A stretch of 64,000 nt of DNA from Acanthosepion pharaonis (GCA_903632075.3 CAHIKZ030000958.1:798501-862500); one strand, 5' to 3'; numbered from the stretch's first letter, positions 1-11,489 are shown. Translations and numbers: made by a program. Notes: generated by a model not told the origin, from the sequence alone.

Positions 1-660
1 ACATTCTCTTGCTTCTTCTCAATGCAACACTGCCATTCAATAGGATTAATTTATTCTCATCGATTCACAGACTAAACATAATTACATCATAAGTTATAAC
101 CCAAAAATCCTGCACCAAAAACCTACACTGCAGCTTTCAATGTGCATGTTAACATTTGAGAAAACATATTCAAAGTTATTCACTCTATAAAAATAGCCCC
201 CCCCCCCAAGTTATGAGGCATACAAGTTATAACCCATATTTATGACCATCATAAGATGACCAAGTACACTTGGGATGTTCTATTAGTACGGAAACTGTAT
301 GTTAGTGGATGTACAGTTACCGTGCATACATACCAAGGATTCCAAGCCTCATTTTGGCCGACTTCACCCAACAGTCAAAATCTGTAAATTAGCCTGTTGT
401 CAGCTTTCATTTGTTTGTATGGCAACTTTTAAAGCATAAAGATCATCAAGAGATACTTTTACACACTTTTATCAACAAGGCAACATCTGTCTATAGACTT
501 TTATTGATATTTATGTTCTCCAGATCAAAAACAAAGAAAAAAAATTTTTTTTTTTAAGAGATTGATGTTAAATGACACCGACTATGACTCACTACAGGCG
601 ATATCCAACTTAGATCAGAAACAACTTATGCTGAGATAGTCAAAACAGAACACCAATAAT
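1..660. other. Unannotated AT-rich stretch
   Basis: I see no coding, RNA or transposon signature here on either strand. The only simple features are a run of C near 198-207 and A/T runs near 535-556. Confidence 0.5.
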
Positions 661-689
661 TTGTGGACTATGTCTATCTTCTGCATACC

Positions 690-935
690 AGATCCCTTCA
701 GGATGTGGGTGGTCATGGCTTTTCACAACTTCCTGTCCTTTGTAGGCTCTTAGTAATGTTAGTCTTTTGCTGTTTCCCTCTGTCCATTTTGCCTTCAAGA
801 TGTCCTCTGAGTCAAATTTTCAAAGCCTACTTTCTTCATTATGTGTCACAGAAATTTCAAATCTTTCTTTGTGATTGTAAGTATAATAGTGAACTTTTTG
901 TTTCTATAAAAACTTCATTCCTTATATGCAACATC
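690..935 (-). pseudogene. 3' fragment of an RTE-type LINE reverse transcriptase
   Basis: On the minus strand this reads as the decayed C-terminal end of the RTE polyprotein found elsewhere in the window (40.1-43.1, 8.3-8.8 and 54.3-56.0 kb). The block matching TKDRKLWRAM is at about 700-745, preceded by a decayed version of the ENLTLTGHIEG block and the ETKRTLIL block. Frameshifts and stops break it. It is 5'-truncated, the usual fate of a LINE insertion. The family call comes from the C-terminal blocks and from agreement between copies, not from a search. Confidence 0.6.
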
Positions 936-1543
936 CATAGTATTCACAGCATCCACATTTTTATTGATTCTTCTCTCCACCTGTGATAAAATTGCCAAAT
1001 GGGAGGGTTGATATTATATAGAAGCTCAGCACTCTTTCAAGACTACTCATATATAGAATAATTTTACTTCATACTTACAGAGCATTTCTTTTAGTCATAG
1101 GTATGAAGCCAGACCAAATTTAGTAGATTATGACAGTTTAGTCAAATGACTTGGCAAAGTCTAATGATAGCCAATCAAAATTCCAAACAACTTGATATTT
1201 ACTAAGCTTAGCACAAAATCAAATAAGGTGATATATAAAGAAAACACAAGGAGAGTTGTGTTGCACTTTCTAAGCTCTAGATGAATAGCATTTAAAATTT
1301 AGCTATTACCAAGGCTAGAATGTTAACCACTAGTGACTCAGTCATAGAACATGCAAAGGGTGTACTGAAAAGTTTTTAACCCAACCTACTTCCTAAAAGC
1401 ATTTCAATGACCAAACATCAAAATACTGATTTTGTGAAGTGGTTTAGTCTGAGAACTTTGCAGTAACCTTTTATATACAACTACTTTGGCCACAAAGAGA
1501 GTTTGAGGTTCAGTTGGAGATAGATAGATATATATATACACAT

Positions 1544-1567
1544 TATATATATATATATATATATATA
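1544..1567. repeat. (TA)n microsatellite
   Basis: Short alternating TA tract following a TAGA tetranucleotide stretch. Confidence 0.9.
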
Positions 1568-1659
1568 GGCTCAAACACTAATATACCATGGTTATAATTT
1601 ATTACATTGGAGTCATAATCGGGATCTAATTTATGAGACCTACAAATATATTACCAGTT

Positions 1660-2066
1660 TGTGACTGCTAGGGATAATTCCAAGGAGGATATTAATCCAG
1701 GGAGAGCTCAATATAGACTACAGAGCATAATAATAATAATAATTATTATTATTATCACAAAGAAAACCTTAAATATTCATTTTGGTTGTAATTTATTTCA
1801 TGAATATCAAAAATATTCACTCTTTAGACCAAAGTCTCTTAGCATTATGGTAATCTACCCACGCATACATGGACTCTCCCAGCGATAAATAGGAGCAGGT
1901 AGTGCCTTTTGGAAAGGGAAGTTTCCAGCAGTCAGCTCTAACAGTTGGACTGAACATTCTTTCTGGAACACTCGTTTGTATATTTTTGTATTACTCTTTA
2001 TGTTAATATATCTATTTAACTCAATTCCATTCTTGTGTCTTTATTTCTGGCCCTAACAAGGCCACA
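1660..2066. repeat. Possible solo LTR
   Basis: The block starts TGTGACTGCTAGGG and ends GGCCACA, so it has TGT...ACA ends. Inside are a TATA-like GATAAATAGGAG near 1884, a pyrimidine-rich downstream part and a trinucleotide tract (ATA then ATT, 1725-1757). This order resembles U3-R-U5 of a Gypsy-type LTR. No clear target duplication flanks it and no retroviral-type coding sequence is nearby, so a solo LTR is the most that can be proposed. Confidence 0.28.
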
Positions 2067-2162
2067 ACACTTAGTAAATGGAGACAATACACAGGATGGA
2101 TAATTTTAGATTGGCAGGGGGAAGGGAAAGCAAGAGAGAAGATATGAAAGAAGGAGGGTATA

Positions 2163-2420
2163 ATTGTGCATGTGGCCGAGTGGTTAGAATATTAGTATTC
2201 TAACCATGAGATCCAAGTTCAAATCTCACCAAAGTCAATTTTTCACAAAGGTGGCATCTTGATCTTCTCAGTCTAGAGAAGAGGTATTCCCAGCAGTATG
2301 TAGCACCATTGGAAAATGCTTGCAAAGTATACCACAGGACAACACAAGCCTTGTGAGTGAAACTGGGTAGATAGAACTGTTCAGAAGCCAACAATTGTTG
2401 TGCTCAACCATTTGAGTATG
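2163..2420 (+). mobile_element. tRNA-derived SINE
   Basis: It begins with a tRNA-like head: the A box TGGCCGAGTGG at about 2173 and a degenerate B box (AGTTCAAATCTC) about 40 bases later are spaced as in a Leu/Ser-type tRNA. An unrelated body follows. The mature tRNA fold is not preserved, so this is a retroposon rather than a tRNA gene. The 3' boundary is approximate. Confidence 0.6.
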
Positions 2421-2542
2421 GCAATCTTTATTTGAAATGAATAAATCTTATACTTACTTCAATAAGCTAAAGATATTCCAAATGTAAAAAGCAAAAATTT
2501 TTTTCTTAAACTGCTACACCAAACTACCACAAACCTAAAACA

Positions 2543-2840
2543 ACACATGGAACAGTGGATGAAGGTGTTGGTTAGATCCAGTGACAGGACACAAAGTGTG
2601 TGAGTTCAATACCCGGTTAAGGCAGTAGAGAACTTTCAAGAGGGAAACTAACAGGAGATAACTGATAACTGACATCCATTAAACATGGCACGTGGAACTA
2701 GAACAGTCTACCCCAGTGAGCGAAATAAAAGGTTAAGTTCGACATTCCAACCACCTGAAGAAGGCCAGAGCGTACAATGGGCGAAACATTGTAATAAATA
2801 TGGCAACAAAGATGAGGACAATAGTCCGAATAATGAAAAA
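2543..2840 (+). mobile_element. SINE-1 copy (conserved CCTGAAGAAGG...CGAAAC domain)
   Basis: Close match to 23287-23606 over nearly its whole length and a diverged match to 16803-17168, which defines the family. The order is a tRNA-like head (ACAGTGGATGAAGGTGTTGG), a linker, a conserved central block with CCACCTGAAGAAGGCC followed by GGGCGAAACATTG, and a tail with AATAGTCCGAATAATG. The central block has the same look as the hammerhead-like cores in Penelope remnants of this window, with one extra base before the hairpin. It is non-coding and presumably moved by a LINE. Confidence 0.75.
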
Positions 2841-3267
2841 TGTACTGGAGCAGGTATCTGAAACAAGGATTACCTAGCCATCCTAGCAGACAGGCATACT
2901 TGAATGTGAGCAGCCAGCCATATATCTCCACACGCACACACATACGTGAGAGAGAGAGAGAGAGAGAGAAGAGAAAAGGGATGGATAAATGCTCTAGTCT
3001 CCAATACTTTTACCTGTAAACATAGAAAATTTTAAACAGTACAATTATATATTTTGTGCATAACACTTTTCACAGAGCACATATACTATATTGATTCTAG
3101 GTAGAAGGGCTGGGAGTGATATTTTGATCTGGGGCAAATTGTACAGAGAGTAACTATGCAGAAGTGCCATTCTAAAATTTAAAAAAAAAAAAAATGCACA
3201 CATACCAAGATAAAATGAAATTAAAAAATTCCCATCATTTTTTATGGGTACTATGCAAGTAATGTGG

Positions 3268-3530
3268 AAGCATGGTGGAGTAATGGATAGCAGCTTGGAC
3301 TGAGACAAGTTTGAATTCCAGTCAAGTTCATTACATTCACTTATGTGCTAATACCTTTGAGAAAGGTATGAATTCATCTCTTTCCCCACAGCTATAGACA
3401 AATAGCAGGACAGACTGGACTCTATAGCCTTCAGTGGCAACCAGTCTAGGAGAAGGAAAACTGAATTGTAGGTCCTGCTTCTTTAGGTAAAGGCTACAAA
3501 TCCACCTCACATTTAATCCCCCCACCCCAA
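3268..3530 (+). mobile_element. SINE-2 copy (tRNA-like head)
   Basis: Shares its head (CATGGTGGAGTAATGGATAG), middle (CATTCACTTATGTGCTAATA) and tail (ATAGCAGGACAGACTGG) with 10934-11240 and 16453-16713. The head holds an A-box-like element and a B-box-like TTTGAATTCC. The middle block also occurs inside the 5S-rRNA-headed SINE-3, so the two families share modules. Confidence 0.7.
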
Positions 3531-4034
3531 ACTGTGACAGAAAATAATGAACTTAGTACAATGGTTCAAACAAACAAAAATCTGGGACCTCTTTGATTTC
3601 AGACCAATTGCCCATGGATGTATCCCCCTATGACACTTTAGATGACAATGATGCAAGTAATAATATAAAGTCAAAGAGGCTCAACCAAAGTACAATAGTA
3701 GGCAAGTTAGTGTTGCTAGACCTCACTTGATGTCCCACTACTGTGGTCTCAGGCAAAACTAAGTTTAGTAAATGCCAAATGATGCCAAATGTGGTTTTCC
3801 TGTTCTATCTTTATAAGGAAAAAAGTAGAAATACCTTGTTTTGCCCAGGTTTATAAATATCTAAAAATTCAGAGTACTGAAAAATTTCCAGCCTAATCTA
3901 CTTCTCGAAATAAATCTGAGCGTTATTTTGTCACTGTAGTTAGAAAAAGTGTCCTCAGATATCAAAGTGCCAATTTACAGGCTCTTTGCACTTATTTTTA
4001 CATTTGTTTTTTTAAAACACTGAATATTATCAAG

Positions 4035-4300
4035 ATTAGCAAGCTGGTTTGAATAGCAAAGCATATAATAATGAAAATTCCTCATCTACTGCTCAGGAGT
4101 TCAATCCTTGGATCTGGTAGTAATGCACCAATTCAGCAGAAACAAACAATAATGGGTATCACAAGGACAAAATATTACAATCAATAGATATCCCATATCA
4201 GCCAATCAATGGACATCTGATGATAACCAGAGGGTACTTGGATGAAACATTGTGTCTATGATAATGTCTATATCAACTAAGGTGAAAACAATAATTTGAA
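4035..4300 (+). repeat. Diverged SINE-1-like repeat
   Basis: Keeps the B-box-like GAGTTCAATCCTTGG and a central CTGATGATAACCAGAGGG...GGATGAAACATTG block, and ends TGATAATGTCTATATCAAC. The tail recurs at 58030-58130. It is more diverged than the three SINE-1 copies. Confidence 0.45.
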
Positions 4301-4811
4301 ATAATACAAGAATGATAAATTTCCCACAAAACAAATATTTCTATCGATAAGGGAAAAATCAGATTAAGCACCAGCAGGATTCAACAATGGGATTATGAAT
4401 GATCAGGAATTAAGGTAAACATTACTGACAAAATAAAACTATTATTTGCTATAGTAATATCCTGTTTGTTTATATGAACAACTGTTCTGCTTTTCTACAT
4501 AGGATTTATCCAATCCCCAGTGCTTCTGAGTTGACCAAGAAATCTACATAATATTAATTAGGAAAAGCAAGGAGGGAGAGGGTGAAGGAGGAAAAGTGTG
4601 AGATAAAAAAAAAAAAAAAAAAAAAAAATATATGATTTGTATGTTATTTTTCTTATCTATATAAAAATGTTCTATTTTAAATACTATTAAAAGAGCTTTT
4701 TAATACACATAAAAAATAACATTATTTGACTATTTACCTATTAATAGACATTCCAGAGTGTCCAAGGATAAACATCTATTTTGAAAATTGCATTGAAACA
4801 GTCTATAATGA

Positions 4812-4812
<1 letters not shown>

Positions 4813-4875
<63 letters not shown>
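4813..4875. repeat. (TA)n microsatellite
   Basis: About 31 uninterrupted TA units immediately left of an inverted-repeat element. Confidence 0.95.
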
Positions 4876-4877
<2 letters not shown>

Positions 4878-5087
4878 CATTTTTATGTTTAACGTTGTTA
4901 TTTATAGATACAAGTATTTAAGCAAATGCTCTGTTTATGATAAACAGTATTAAATAACATTTACCGGCCTGAATGTCCGAGAAATTTTCATAGAAAATAT
5001 TCGTTCTTTGACAGGATTCGAACCTGCATCCTATATATGCTTAAATACTTGTATCTATAAATAACAACGTTAAACATAAAAAATGTC
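4876..5087. repeat. Inverted repeat flanking a tRNA-like fragment
   Basis: Two arms of about 49 bp (4876-4924 and 5038-5087) are near-perfect reverse complements, enclosing 113 bp. The interior on the minus strand contains a T-arm-like GCAGGTTCGAATCCTGTC (about 5016-5033), matching the tRNA-like head of the SINE at 20510-20724. (TA)n tracts lie on the left and, after a shared segment, on the right (5125-5149). A related segment without the arms is at 38370-38460. Confidence 0.7.
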
Positions 5088-5123
5088 TTTAATAAATAAA
5101 TTGTCGGACCTTGTCCATTTCTT

Positions 5124-5124
<1 letters not shown>

Positions 5125-5149
<25 letters not shown>
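5125..5149. repeat. (TA)n microsatellite
   Basis: Short TA tract bounding the right side of the preceding inverted-repeat element. Confidence 0.9.
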
Positions 5150-5157
<8 letters not shown>

Positions 5158-5560
5158 GGAAGGAACTGGTTAGGTAAATAATCCAAAGTCCCTTAGTATT
5201 TTAAAAAATAGTGCTCGATACAAAAGTAGAGCATAAATATAATTATCTATTTAAAAATATGATTCCAAAACGCGATATAAGAAGTCCCATGTTTCAAAAC
5301 AAGAGCCGAAAACTTCAATATAATTATTTAAATTAAATTGAGTTAAAATAAGCTCTGTTCCATCTTCAAGCGAAATTTTTTTTTTGGAATAACGTGTTTC
5401 TGAAATTTACTTAAATAAAATGATAAAAGTTCTAAGGTATGCTATATTTATAGGTACTCAATATCAGAAATAGAGCATATGTAAATATGAAATATAAAAG
5501 TGGACAGTGATGACAACCTCAATGTCCATGAGATCTGATAAATTCAATAGATTTGTAAAA
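5150..5560. repeat. Unclassified repeat with GTGCTCGATAC...AGTAGAGC block
   Basis: Parts recur elsewhere. The block near 5210-5232 matches 17960-17983 and, inverted, 44748-44775. The segment 5435-5480 (TGCTATATTTATAGG, CTCAATATCAGA, ATAGAGC) matches 46878-46922. No coding potential is seen. The relation to Penelope ends is suggested by the 46.9-kb copy but not shown. Confidence 0.45.
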
Positions 5561-5756
5561 CATCTGGTCTTGAGCATTTCAACACAAAACTCTTCAGTCA
5601 GCTAACCAGATAAGTCATTTAAACTTTTTATTTGTTGAATCAGTTATCTATTGACCAAGTTTTTGGTAGATGTTCTGCTAGCCAGAAAAAAAAAAATACA
5701 TAAAATTATTCCAACTTTCACATATTTTTTCATTTGTATTATTACTACTATATATA

Positions 5757-6857
5757 CAGGGTTGCTCAGTTCTTTGAGAACATGTTTTTTAATAACTTAA
5801 ACTTTTTACTAACTTGTTCTGATAATCATTTTTCAAATAAAGGATTACAAACACAAACTAATTAAGCAAATGAAAAGGTATGTTGTAATCATTACCTCAA
5901 AAGCAGAACATAGTGGTTTAGAGATTGCTCACTTATTGAAAGTTACAGTTGTCTGTTGTCAAAGTTTGCAAAACCTGGAAGCTGCTGACAATGATGCTAC
6001 AGCAGTAACCAAACAGAATAATATCATCAAAATATCCAAATATGTACAAAATGTTCAGGAAACGATCAATATAAATCACAGAAAATCAATTAATACCATT
6101 ACTAAGTTCAATGTTTCAGGGGACTCTATCTGAAGAATTTTGCATGAGGATCTTCTATACAAGTCATATGCAATGCAGAGAGGCCAATTCATGTCTGCAA
6201 GTATAAAAAAAATAACCATCTGATCCATGCAAAGCAGCTGTTGAGCTAGCTGAATCATCAAGAGCCTGGAATGCTATGATGTTCTTATGAGGAGAAAAAC
6301 TTTGATCAGGACCAAAAGATCAATCAAAGGAATGCCAAATGGTTATGCAGAAATCCTAAGAACATTCCAACTGTCATGCAAAGTTTCTGGTAACTTTGAT
6401 TGTTCTGGAGTCATGAGGAAGACGGTGGCTGCTGAAAGACCCTATGTCTGGTAACAAGACTCTGCACCATGCCACACAAGCAAGAGTACCCAGTCTACGA
6501 CCACATCACCCCTTTACGTCTAGCCACCTAACTCCCCAGACTGCAACCCCTTGATTATTATGTGTAGGGCGCAGTTGAGTGAGAGACCAACAAAACTCCT
6601 TGTAATGCCAAAGATGAAGGCAAGGGTTATGGCAGCATTCAACAATTTAAACAAAGACTGTCCAGAAGAGTTGCAGGAGATTCCAAGTACATCTGGAGGC
6701 CGTGGTCGAAGCCAATGGCAATTTTATTGAATAAATTTACTCTTTAGTATTTCATGATATTTTTTTGCAATTTTGGTAAATATATCTGTTAAAATATTAT
6801 GTCAGTGTTATTTTCATTTTTGTGTAATTTAGATGACAATTTATCCATCGAACCCTG
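5757..6857 (+). mobile_element. Decayed Tc1/mariner-superfamily transposon
   Basis: A 1101-bp element with TA on both sides and outer ends CAGGGTTGCTCA (left) and CAGGGTTCGATG (right, reverse complement). The interior reads as a broken IS630/Tc1/mariner transposase. An N-terminal helix-turn-helix part is open from about 5870 to 6133. Further right, blocks matching QDSAPCHTS (about 6455) and PNSPDCNPLDYYV (about 6532), which surround the catalytic acidic residues in this superfamily, are visible between stops. The C-terminal part ends near 6729. Multiple stops and frameshifts make it inactive. Confidence 0.8.
5870..6729 (+). pseudogene. Tc1/mariner-type transposase, broken
   Basis: Transposase remnant inside the element at 5757-6857. 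The first 87 codons keep KRYVVIITSKAEHSGLEIAHLL, the start of the DNA-binding domain. Blocks corresponding to the second and third catalytic regions survive but carry in-frame stops (for example after the PYVW and DYYV blocks). The first catalytic Asp region is only weakly visible near 6270-6310. There is no route to a functional protein without several repairs. Confidence 0.75.
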
Positions 6858-7800
6858 TATATATAAAATGACAGATTCCACTAATAAAATCATTATTAGT
6901 CTGAAGAAAATCCCTCTAGAAATGAAACATCCATATACAAGAGAGAGAATGACAGTGGGATGGAGACAAAGTAAAAAAGGTTTGCTGGCCATAAATCAAC
7001 AGACAGTTCATAAGGCATAGAAAGACATAAAATAAATTGTGATAGAGTAAGTAAGTCTTAATGGAGATATAGAACAAAAGAAAGACAACAAAGAGGATTC
7101 TGTAGAAAATATTTGTGCATTCCTTTGAAAACTGAGGAGCGACAGACTTGTAAGTTGGAAAATAATTCATGACCCATCAAGACCAGAAAGAGATTGGGCC
7201 CTTCCAGCACAGATTGGAGAGAATAAGGTATAGAATATACATTTCTCAAGTCTAATAAATAGTGTTTGTTAAGTCTCAAGAAAGAAAAAAAAAAAACAAA
7301 CTATAAATCCAGATGCTCACAAACTATTTTAGTGAACTTATGTGGTGACAGCAGATGAAGAAAAAAAAATGCATGGAAAATACATTTTTCAAAAAATATG
7401 ACAGCTACTTGACAGTTATTTAAATTTTCTTGTTTTCTTATTCACAGATGTTTTTATAAATTTATGAAAAATTTCATTTCATAGTGATTTCTTTATAATA
7501 TAGTAAATGATACTATAATTAATATAGTAACTGATAAATATTGCATTGTAGTTGGTTCATCTATAATTCTCAAAGTGTGTGTGAGAGAAATCAAATCAAT
7601 TTCCACATTTTTCATCAGATTTTGATGAAATTTTTTTTGTTTGATAGATAATTCATCAGTGCCGGTTTTAAGTCCAAATTGGTGGTGACAATGGCTCTCC
7701 ACTACTACCTGTCCATTATAACTCAATAACATTTTACTATTTACTATCCGTTCTTGGATATATATCTTTCATAAAAACTTTAATAAAAATAAATAGTTTA

Positions 7801-8000
7801 AATAATTACAATAATATTATTATTATTATTATACAGTTCCCTTTTCAGGGCCACACCCATTCAAATTGTTAACCCGCCATTTGGGGATGTGCCTCAGTTG
7901 CACCCAAATGTTGTTACTAATACTGATTTTCAGGTGGGCTGACTAAACTTAAACTGCTCTAATTGAACGGCAAAAATTCCCAGTAATGAAAGACCTGATC
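7801..8000. other. Unclassified segment with short ATT microsatellite
   Basis: An (ATT)n tract (7814-7832) is followed by a less AT-rich piece (7840-7960, with CCTTTTCAGGGCCACACCC). It looks repeat-derived but I could not place it, and I saw no partner copy in the window. Confidence 0.3.
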
Positions 8001-8329
8001 AAAGACTGGTTATATATACTGCTAATTCTTTTATGAACTTGTAAATATAAAAATTATTTTCATAAATAAACAATCTAATAAAACCATGTTTATTGTTGCC
8101 AATTCTCAAGAGGTTTTATTAAAATTCTAAAAATAGCTTTTTAAAAGAAATTACTGAGGGAGTATGCAGTAATACTGGTGACAAGGGAAAAACCATCCCT
8201 TTTGACAGTTGTTTTGCAGTTAAGAATGTTAAATTTTGCCAATAAGTTTGAATATAAATTCATTCAGTACAGGCTGCCTTGAACTTGCTTGGTGATTAAG
8301 ATAGGTGTACATTTGCTACTAATAGGCAG

Positions 8330-8790
8330 TATTAGAGACCAGATAAGAAGCTAATTTCAAATGCTGATTTTCAAGTTTACAGAAAGTGTGACACTGAAAT
8401 CTGAAGGCACATTGGGATAGCAAAAGATGCCTTCCAAAAGCTAAGCAAAGTATTAAGAAACAGGGAAATTTGATTAGAAACAAAGAAAAGAGTATTGAAC
8501 TGTTATGTAATATCAGTCCTCCTATATGGCAGTGAATGTTGGACAACCTCCTCACAGATGAAGATACTTGAAGCAACAAAAATGTGGTTCCTCAGAAGGA
8601 TGCTGAGAATACCATGTGAGCAACAATAAAGTTTTAGAGAAAATGGAAACAAAAAGGAAACTTATACTTATCAGAAAGAGAAAGTGGCATTCTCTGGGGA
8701 ACATAATGTGAAAAAAGGGCTTGGAAAATTTGATATTCGCAGGACATATTGAAGGCAAGAGGAAAACAATGCATAACCTACCTCAGTAAT
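8330..8790 (+). pseudogene. RTE-type LINE 3' fragment
   Basis: Decayed C-terminal third of the RTE reverse transcriptase. In order it shows a block like AKDAFQKLSKVLRN, ETKKRVLNCYVISVLLYGSE (about 8477-8537), QMKILEATKMWFLRRMLRIP (about 8560-8616), and an ENGNKKETYTYQKEK stretch corresponding to the usual RKRQLKFLGHI block. Single-base indels shift the frame. It lies between unique AT-rich stretches. Confidence 0.75.
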
Positions 8791-9092
8791 CTTCTACCTT
8801 CATTTTACCTGTTTGGTCTTGTACGGTACTAAGCTAAATTTATATTATTTGCTTTTCTTACCACATTTATTTATACAAGATAAGGAAACTATACAAGGCA
8901 AAACAAATAAGATTTGATAGGAAAAGATCTTCATTTTCCTTCTGTCTACAAATAACAGCAATTTATCTATGTCTATCAAAGTAACATCATTTATTCTCCT
9001 ATATCAGAAATTACTCTCCAATTACCTCTATGTTGTTGGGTCTCATGTTCCAAGACAAAATAGAGTTGTGATAGTAGGTTCTTCATTTTGGA

Positions 9093-9310
9093 TGCTCCAA
9101 AAGTAATGCCTCCTGTTTATTTTGATAGAAACAGCAAAAAGAGAACACAAAGACACTATTGGATAGAGCAAGTTTTCACTTACAAGACGCTATTTTGCCT
9201 TCATGCTGCATTTGTAAAGAAGTTACATCAGTAGAGCCAATCAACCTTTTTGCAGATATCATCATGGCAATACATTCACCAGTTTCTGTAAACATTTAAT
9301 AAGCAATGAT
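9093..9310 (+). mobile_element. Short mariner-end fragment
   Basis: Starts with a mariner-like terminal segment (GGATGCTCCAAAAGTAATGC) followed by sequence of the kind that precedes mariner transposases. No transposase reading frame or opposite end is found, so it is a solo or deleted end. Confidence 0.4.
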
Positions 9311-9371
9311 GAATGTTAAGGAGTGAAAATTCTTTCTGCATGGATAAATTAGATGATGGTTTTGCTTTTAT

Positions 9372-9723
9372 GGCTTATCAACCTTTTACCGGTTATTTAA
9401 AGACTGAAATTATTTTTAGATTGTAAGAATTTTTTGGAGATAATAATTTTACTAATACAAGTCCTACTACCCATAGCTGGAGGAAGAGGAGATGGATTCA
9501 TACCTTTATCAAGAGTATTTGTGGATAAGCGAATATAACAAACCCAACTGGAATTAGATCTGCTCTCTGATTTCCAATTCCGAGCCATTGTCCATTATAC
9601 CAACTGTAGCTGATATTCCCAAATCATTACCCATCTAAGCTTCACAAGTGGTTACCCATCAGGTTTGATATTTAATTTTGGTAATCATACAAGAACAGGT
9701 GTTGCAATGTGATATGGCCATAA
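9372..9723 (-). mobile_element. SINE-3 copy: 5S rRNA head plus tRNA-like unit
   Basis: On the minus strand it begins (9723 to about 9620) with sequence collinear with almost all of 5S rRNA, starting GGCCATATCAC and running through the TGGGAATATCAGCTACAG end, with one small insertion. A tRNA-like unit (GGTATAATGGACAATGG ... AGAGCAGATCTAATTCC) and the family body follow. The tail has TTTAAATAACC...GGTTGATAAGCC. The 5S part holds the internal polymerase III promoter region, although diverged. Other copies: 10099-10412 (+), 24128-24405 (+), 28505-28868 (-), and 31219-31393 (-, shortened). Confidence 0.8.
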
Positions 9724-10098
9724 AACCAATAAATTCAATGATACAACTCTGCCTTATACACATCTTCATGTCAGATGCCATTTTGCCAGACTACAGCTCA
9801 GCTGCTCTCTGCAACAATGCAAAAAAAAATTTTTTTTAAATTGATTATTGACAGAAAGATTCAAACTGCCATACCCACCAACTTCCATCTTTGATGTGAG
9901 CCCACATATTAAAATTGGAAGGAGTTATTATTTACATTATTTGGACTAATGTCTTCATCTTTGTTGTTATCAAAAAACAATCCAGCCAGTATGCCCTCCA
10001 GTCTTCATCAGGTGTCTTTCAAGCCAGGTAACCTCATAGCTTTGCTACCAAACAAGAGATAACTGACAAGGAATGATTATAACATAACATAAAAAAAA

Positions 10099-10412
10099 GT
10101 TAAGCAACATCAAACATGGTCAATACCTAAGATGACTGACCAGGTGCTGTAAGCTTGGATATGCAGGTGGTGTAATGGATAATGTCTTGAGATTGGAAAT
10201 CGAAGAGCAGAGTTCCAATTCCAGTTGCAGCATCCACTTACACACAAATATCCTTGGGAAAGGTAGGAATTCACTTCTCCCCCTAGCTATGGGTTAATTA
10301 GTAAAACTTGTATCACTAAACCATTATTATCTCCCAAAATAAAATAAAACTTGCATACAAAATATTTAGATTTCAGTATCTATTAACCCATGGAGGTTGT
10401 TATGCTGCTAAA
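10099..10412 (+). mobile_element. SINE-3 copy, 5'-truncated within the 5S head
   Basis: Starts inside the 5S-like head (GTTAAGCAACATC, as in 5S rRNA helix III / box A) and continues to GTGCTGTAAGCTT at 10144-10156, the usual 3' end of 5S rRNA. The tRNA-like unit begins immediately after (GGATATGCAGGTGGTGTAATGG), then the body (CTAGCTATGGGTTAATTAG) and the tail with TTAACCCATGGAGG. The direct join of 5S end to tRNA-like start is the same as in the copy at 28505-28868. Confidence 0.75.
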
Positions 10413-10669
10413 ACAAAATCAACTAAAATTTTTAAAAAAATGTTAAATTTAATAAAATGTATATAAAAGCTATTATTGTTAAATAAGTATTTTTTTCAAT
10501 CAATATGTTATTAAAAAATATTAATTTTCTACAAGTTATTTAAAATTGAGATCTGTCTATTCATCATATGCTTTCCATCAGCTTTGCTTTTAAAAACATC
10601 AATTTTTATTATGTATTCCCATTTTATTTAAACAGAAAAATACTGTTTTTTTTAACAATGTTCGCCATA

Positions 10670-10870
10670 TGCAAGGCCTATGAGCCATTTAAGGTAGAGG
10701 GTTACAGAGTAAGAGGTACAGTTATGTGGGAAAGATAACAGTTAACCCTAGACTTGAACAGGTTAAGATTGTAGTGATCGGGGAAGCATACTCTTAGGAG
10801 TCTGTTCCACAAATCAACAGTTCATAGGAAGAATCTGTTCATGTGGAACTTACTCTCACTAAAGGAATAC
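10670..10870 (-). pseudogene. CR1/Jockey-like LINE C-terminal fragment
   Basis: On the minus strand it reads TVDLWNRLLRVCFPDHYNLNLFKSRVN, the C-terminal signature typical of CR1/Jockey-type LINE reverse transcriptases (LWNSLP...FKxxVN). A short 3' tail (AACCCTCTACCTTAAATGGC) follows and recurs at 39837-39860. A second copy of the signature with different surroundings is at 35725-35870. Confidence 0.6.
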
Positions 10871-10933
10871 AAAGAAAATGAGGGTGCTTCACTACAATAT
10901 GTGTAGTATGACATGTTATGGCTGTGATGGTTA

Positions 10934-11240
10934 GAATTGGTGGAATTAAAGAATGTAGCAGCTCAGATTGAGTAATCAGAGAGCAAAGTTCAAATTCCAG
11001 TTGAATCCATTGCATTCACTTATATGCTAATACCCTTAAGAAAAGGATGAATCCTCTTCCCCCCCCCATCTATGGGTAAATAGCAGGACAGACTGGGTTC
11101 TATAGCCTTGGATGGCAAATGGTCTTCTGCAGAAAGAAATGTCAACCTACTGTGGAAAAAAATCTGCCTCATCAGTTGTATATCGAAAGATAGATGATCG
11201 CTTACACATGTATCACACATGCCACACAACTGACAGAGTT
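10934..11240 (+). mobile_element. SINE-2 copy
   Basis: Full-length-looking copy aligned with 16453-16713, including the distal segment TGCAGAAAGAAATGTCAACC and the end ATGCCACACAACTGACAG. It carries a poly-C interruption near 11060. Confidence 0.7.
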
Positions 11241-11489
11241 TATTTGAACACTTTCCATGGAAATAGCAATAGAGTAGCAAGAGGCTTGCAACATTTTATC
11301 TGGGGAAAAGGGGTTGTAGGGTAGAAAATAATTCATCACCCCACAAAGTCATGGAGATGCTTTCAAACTTTCAAAACTTGAAAGTGAAGGCTGGGCAGCT
11401 CCTGCCCATATATGGCAGCATTACTTCATTTTCAACCTGAAAAGGGAGAGGATAGCAGGAAGAATCAGATAGCTACCAGAACAGTAGAT

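Noticed and set aside
663..986. 107-codon plus-strand frame
   Set aside because: It is the opposite strand of an RTE fragment, with no domain of its own.
1370..1520. Possible mariner end (GTACTGAAAAGTTTTTAACCC)
   Set aside because: It resembles a segment near 24618, but no opposite end or transposase blocks could be found.
2163..2235. Possible tRNA gene
   Set aside because: A and B boxes are present but the cloverleaf stems do not pair. It is a SINE head.
2750..2800. Hammerhead ribozyme in SINE-1
   Set aside because: CTGAAGA and GAAA occur, but an extra base precedes the hairpin and no consistent stems I and III are found across the three copies, so it is noted only as a look-alike.
4726..4953. 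75-codon frame rich in Tyr and Ile
   Set aside because: Created by a (TA)n tract. The same holds for frames over repeats at 33491-33811, 38233-38538, 52062-52331 and 52821-53090.
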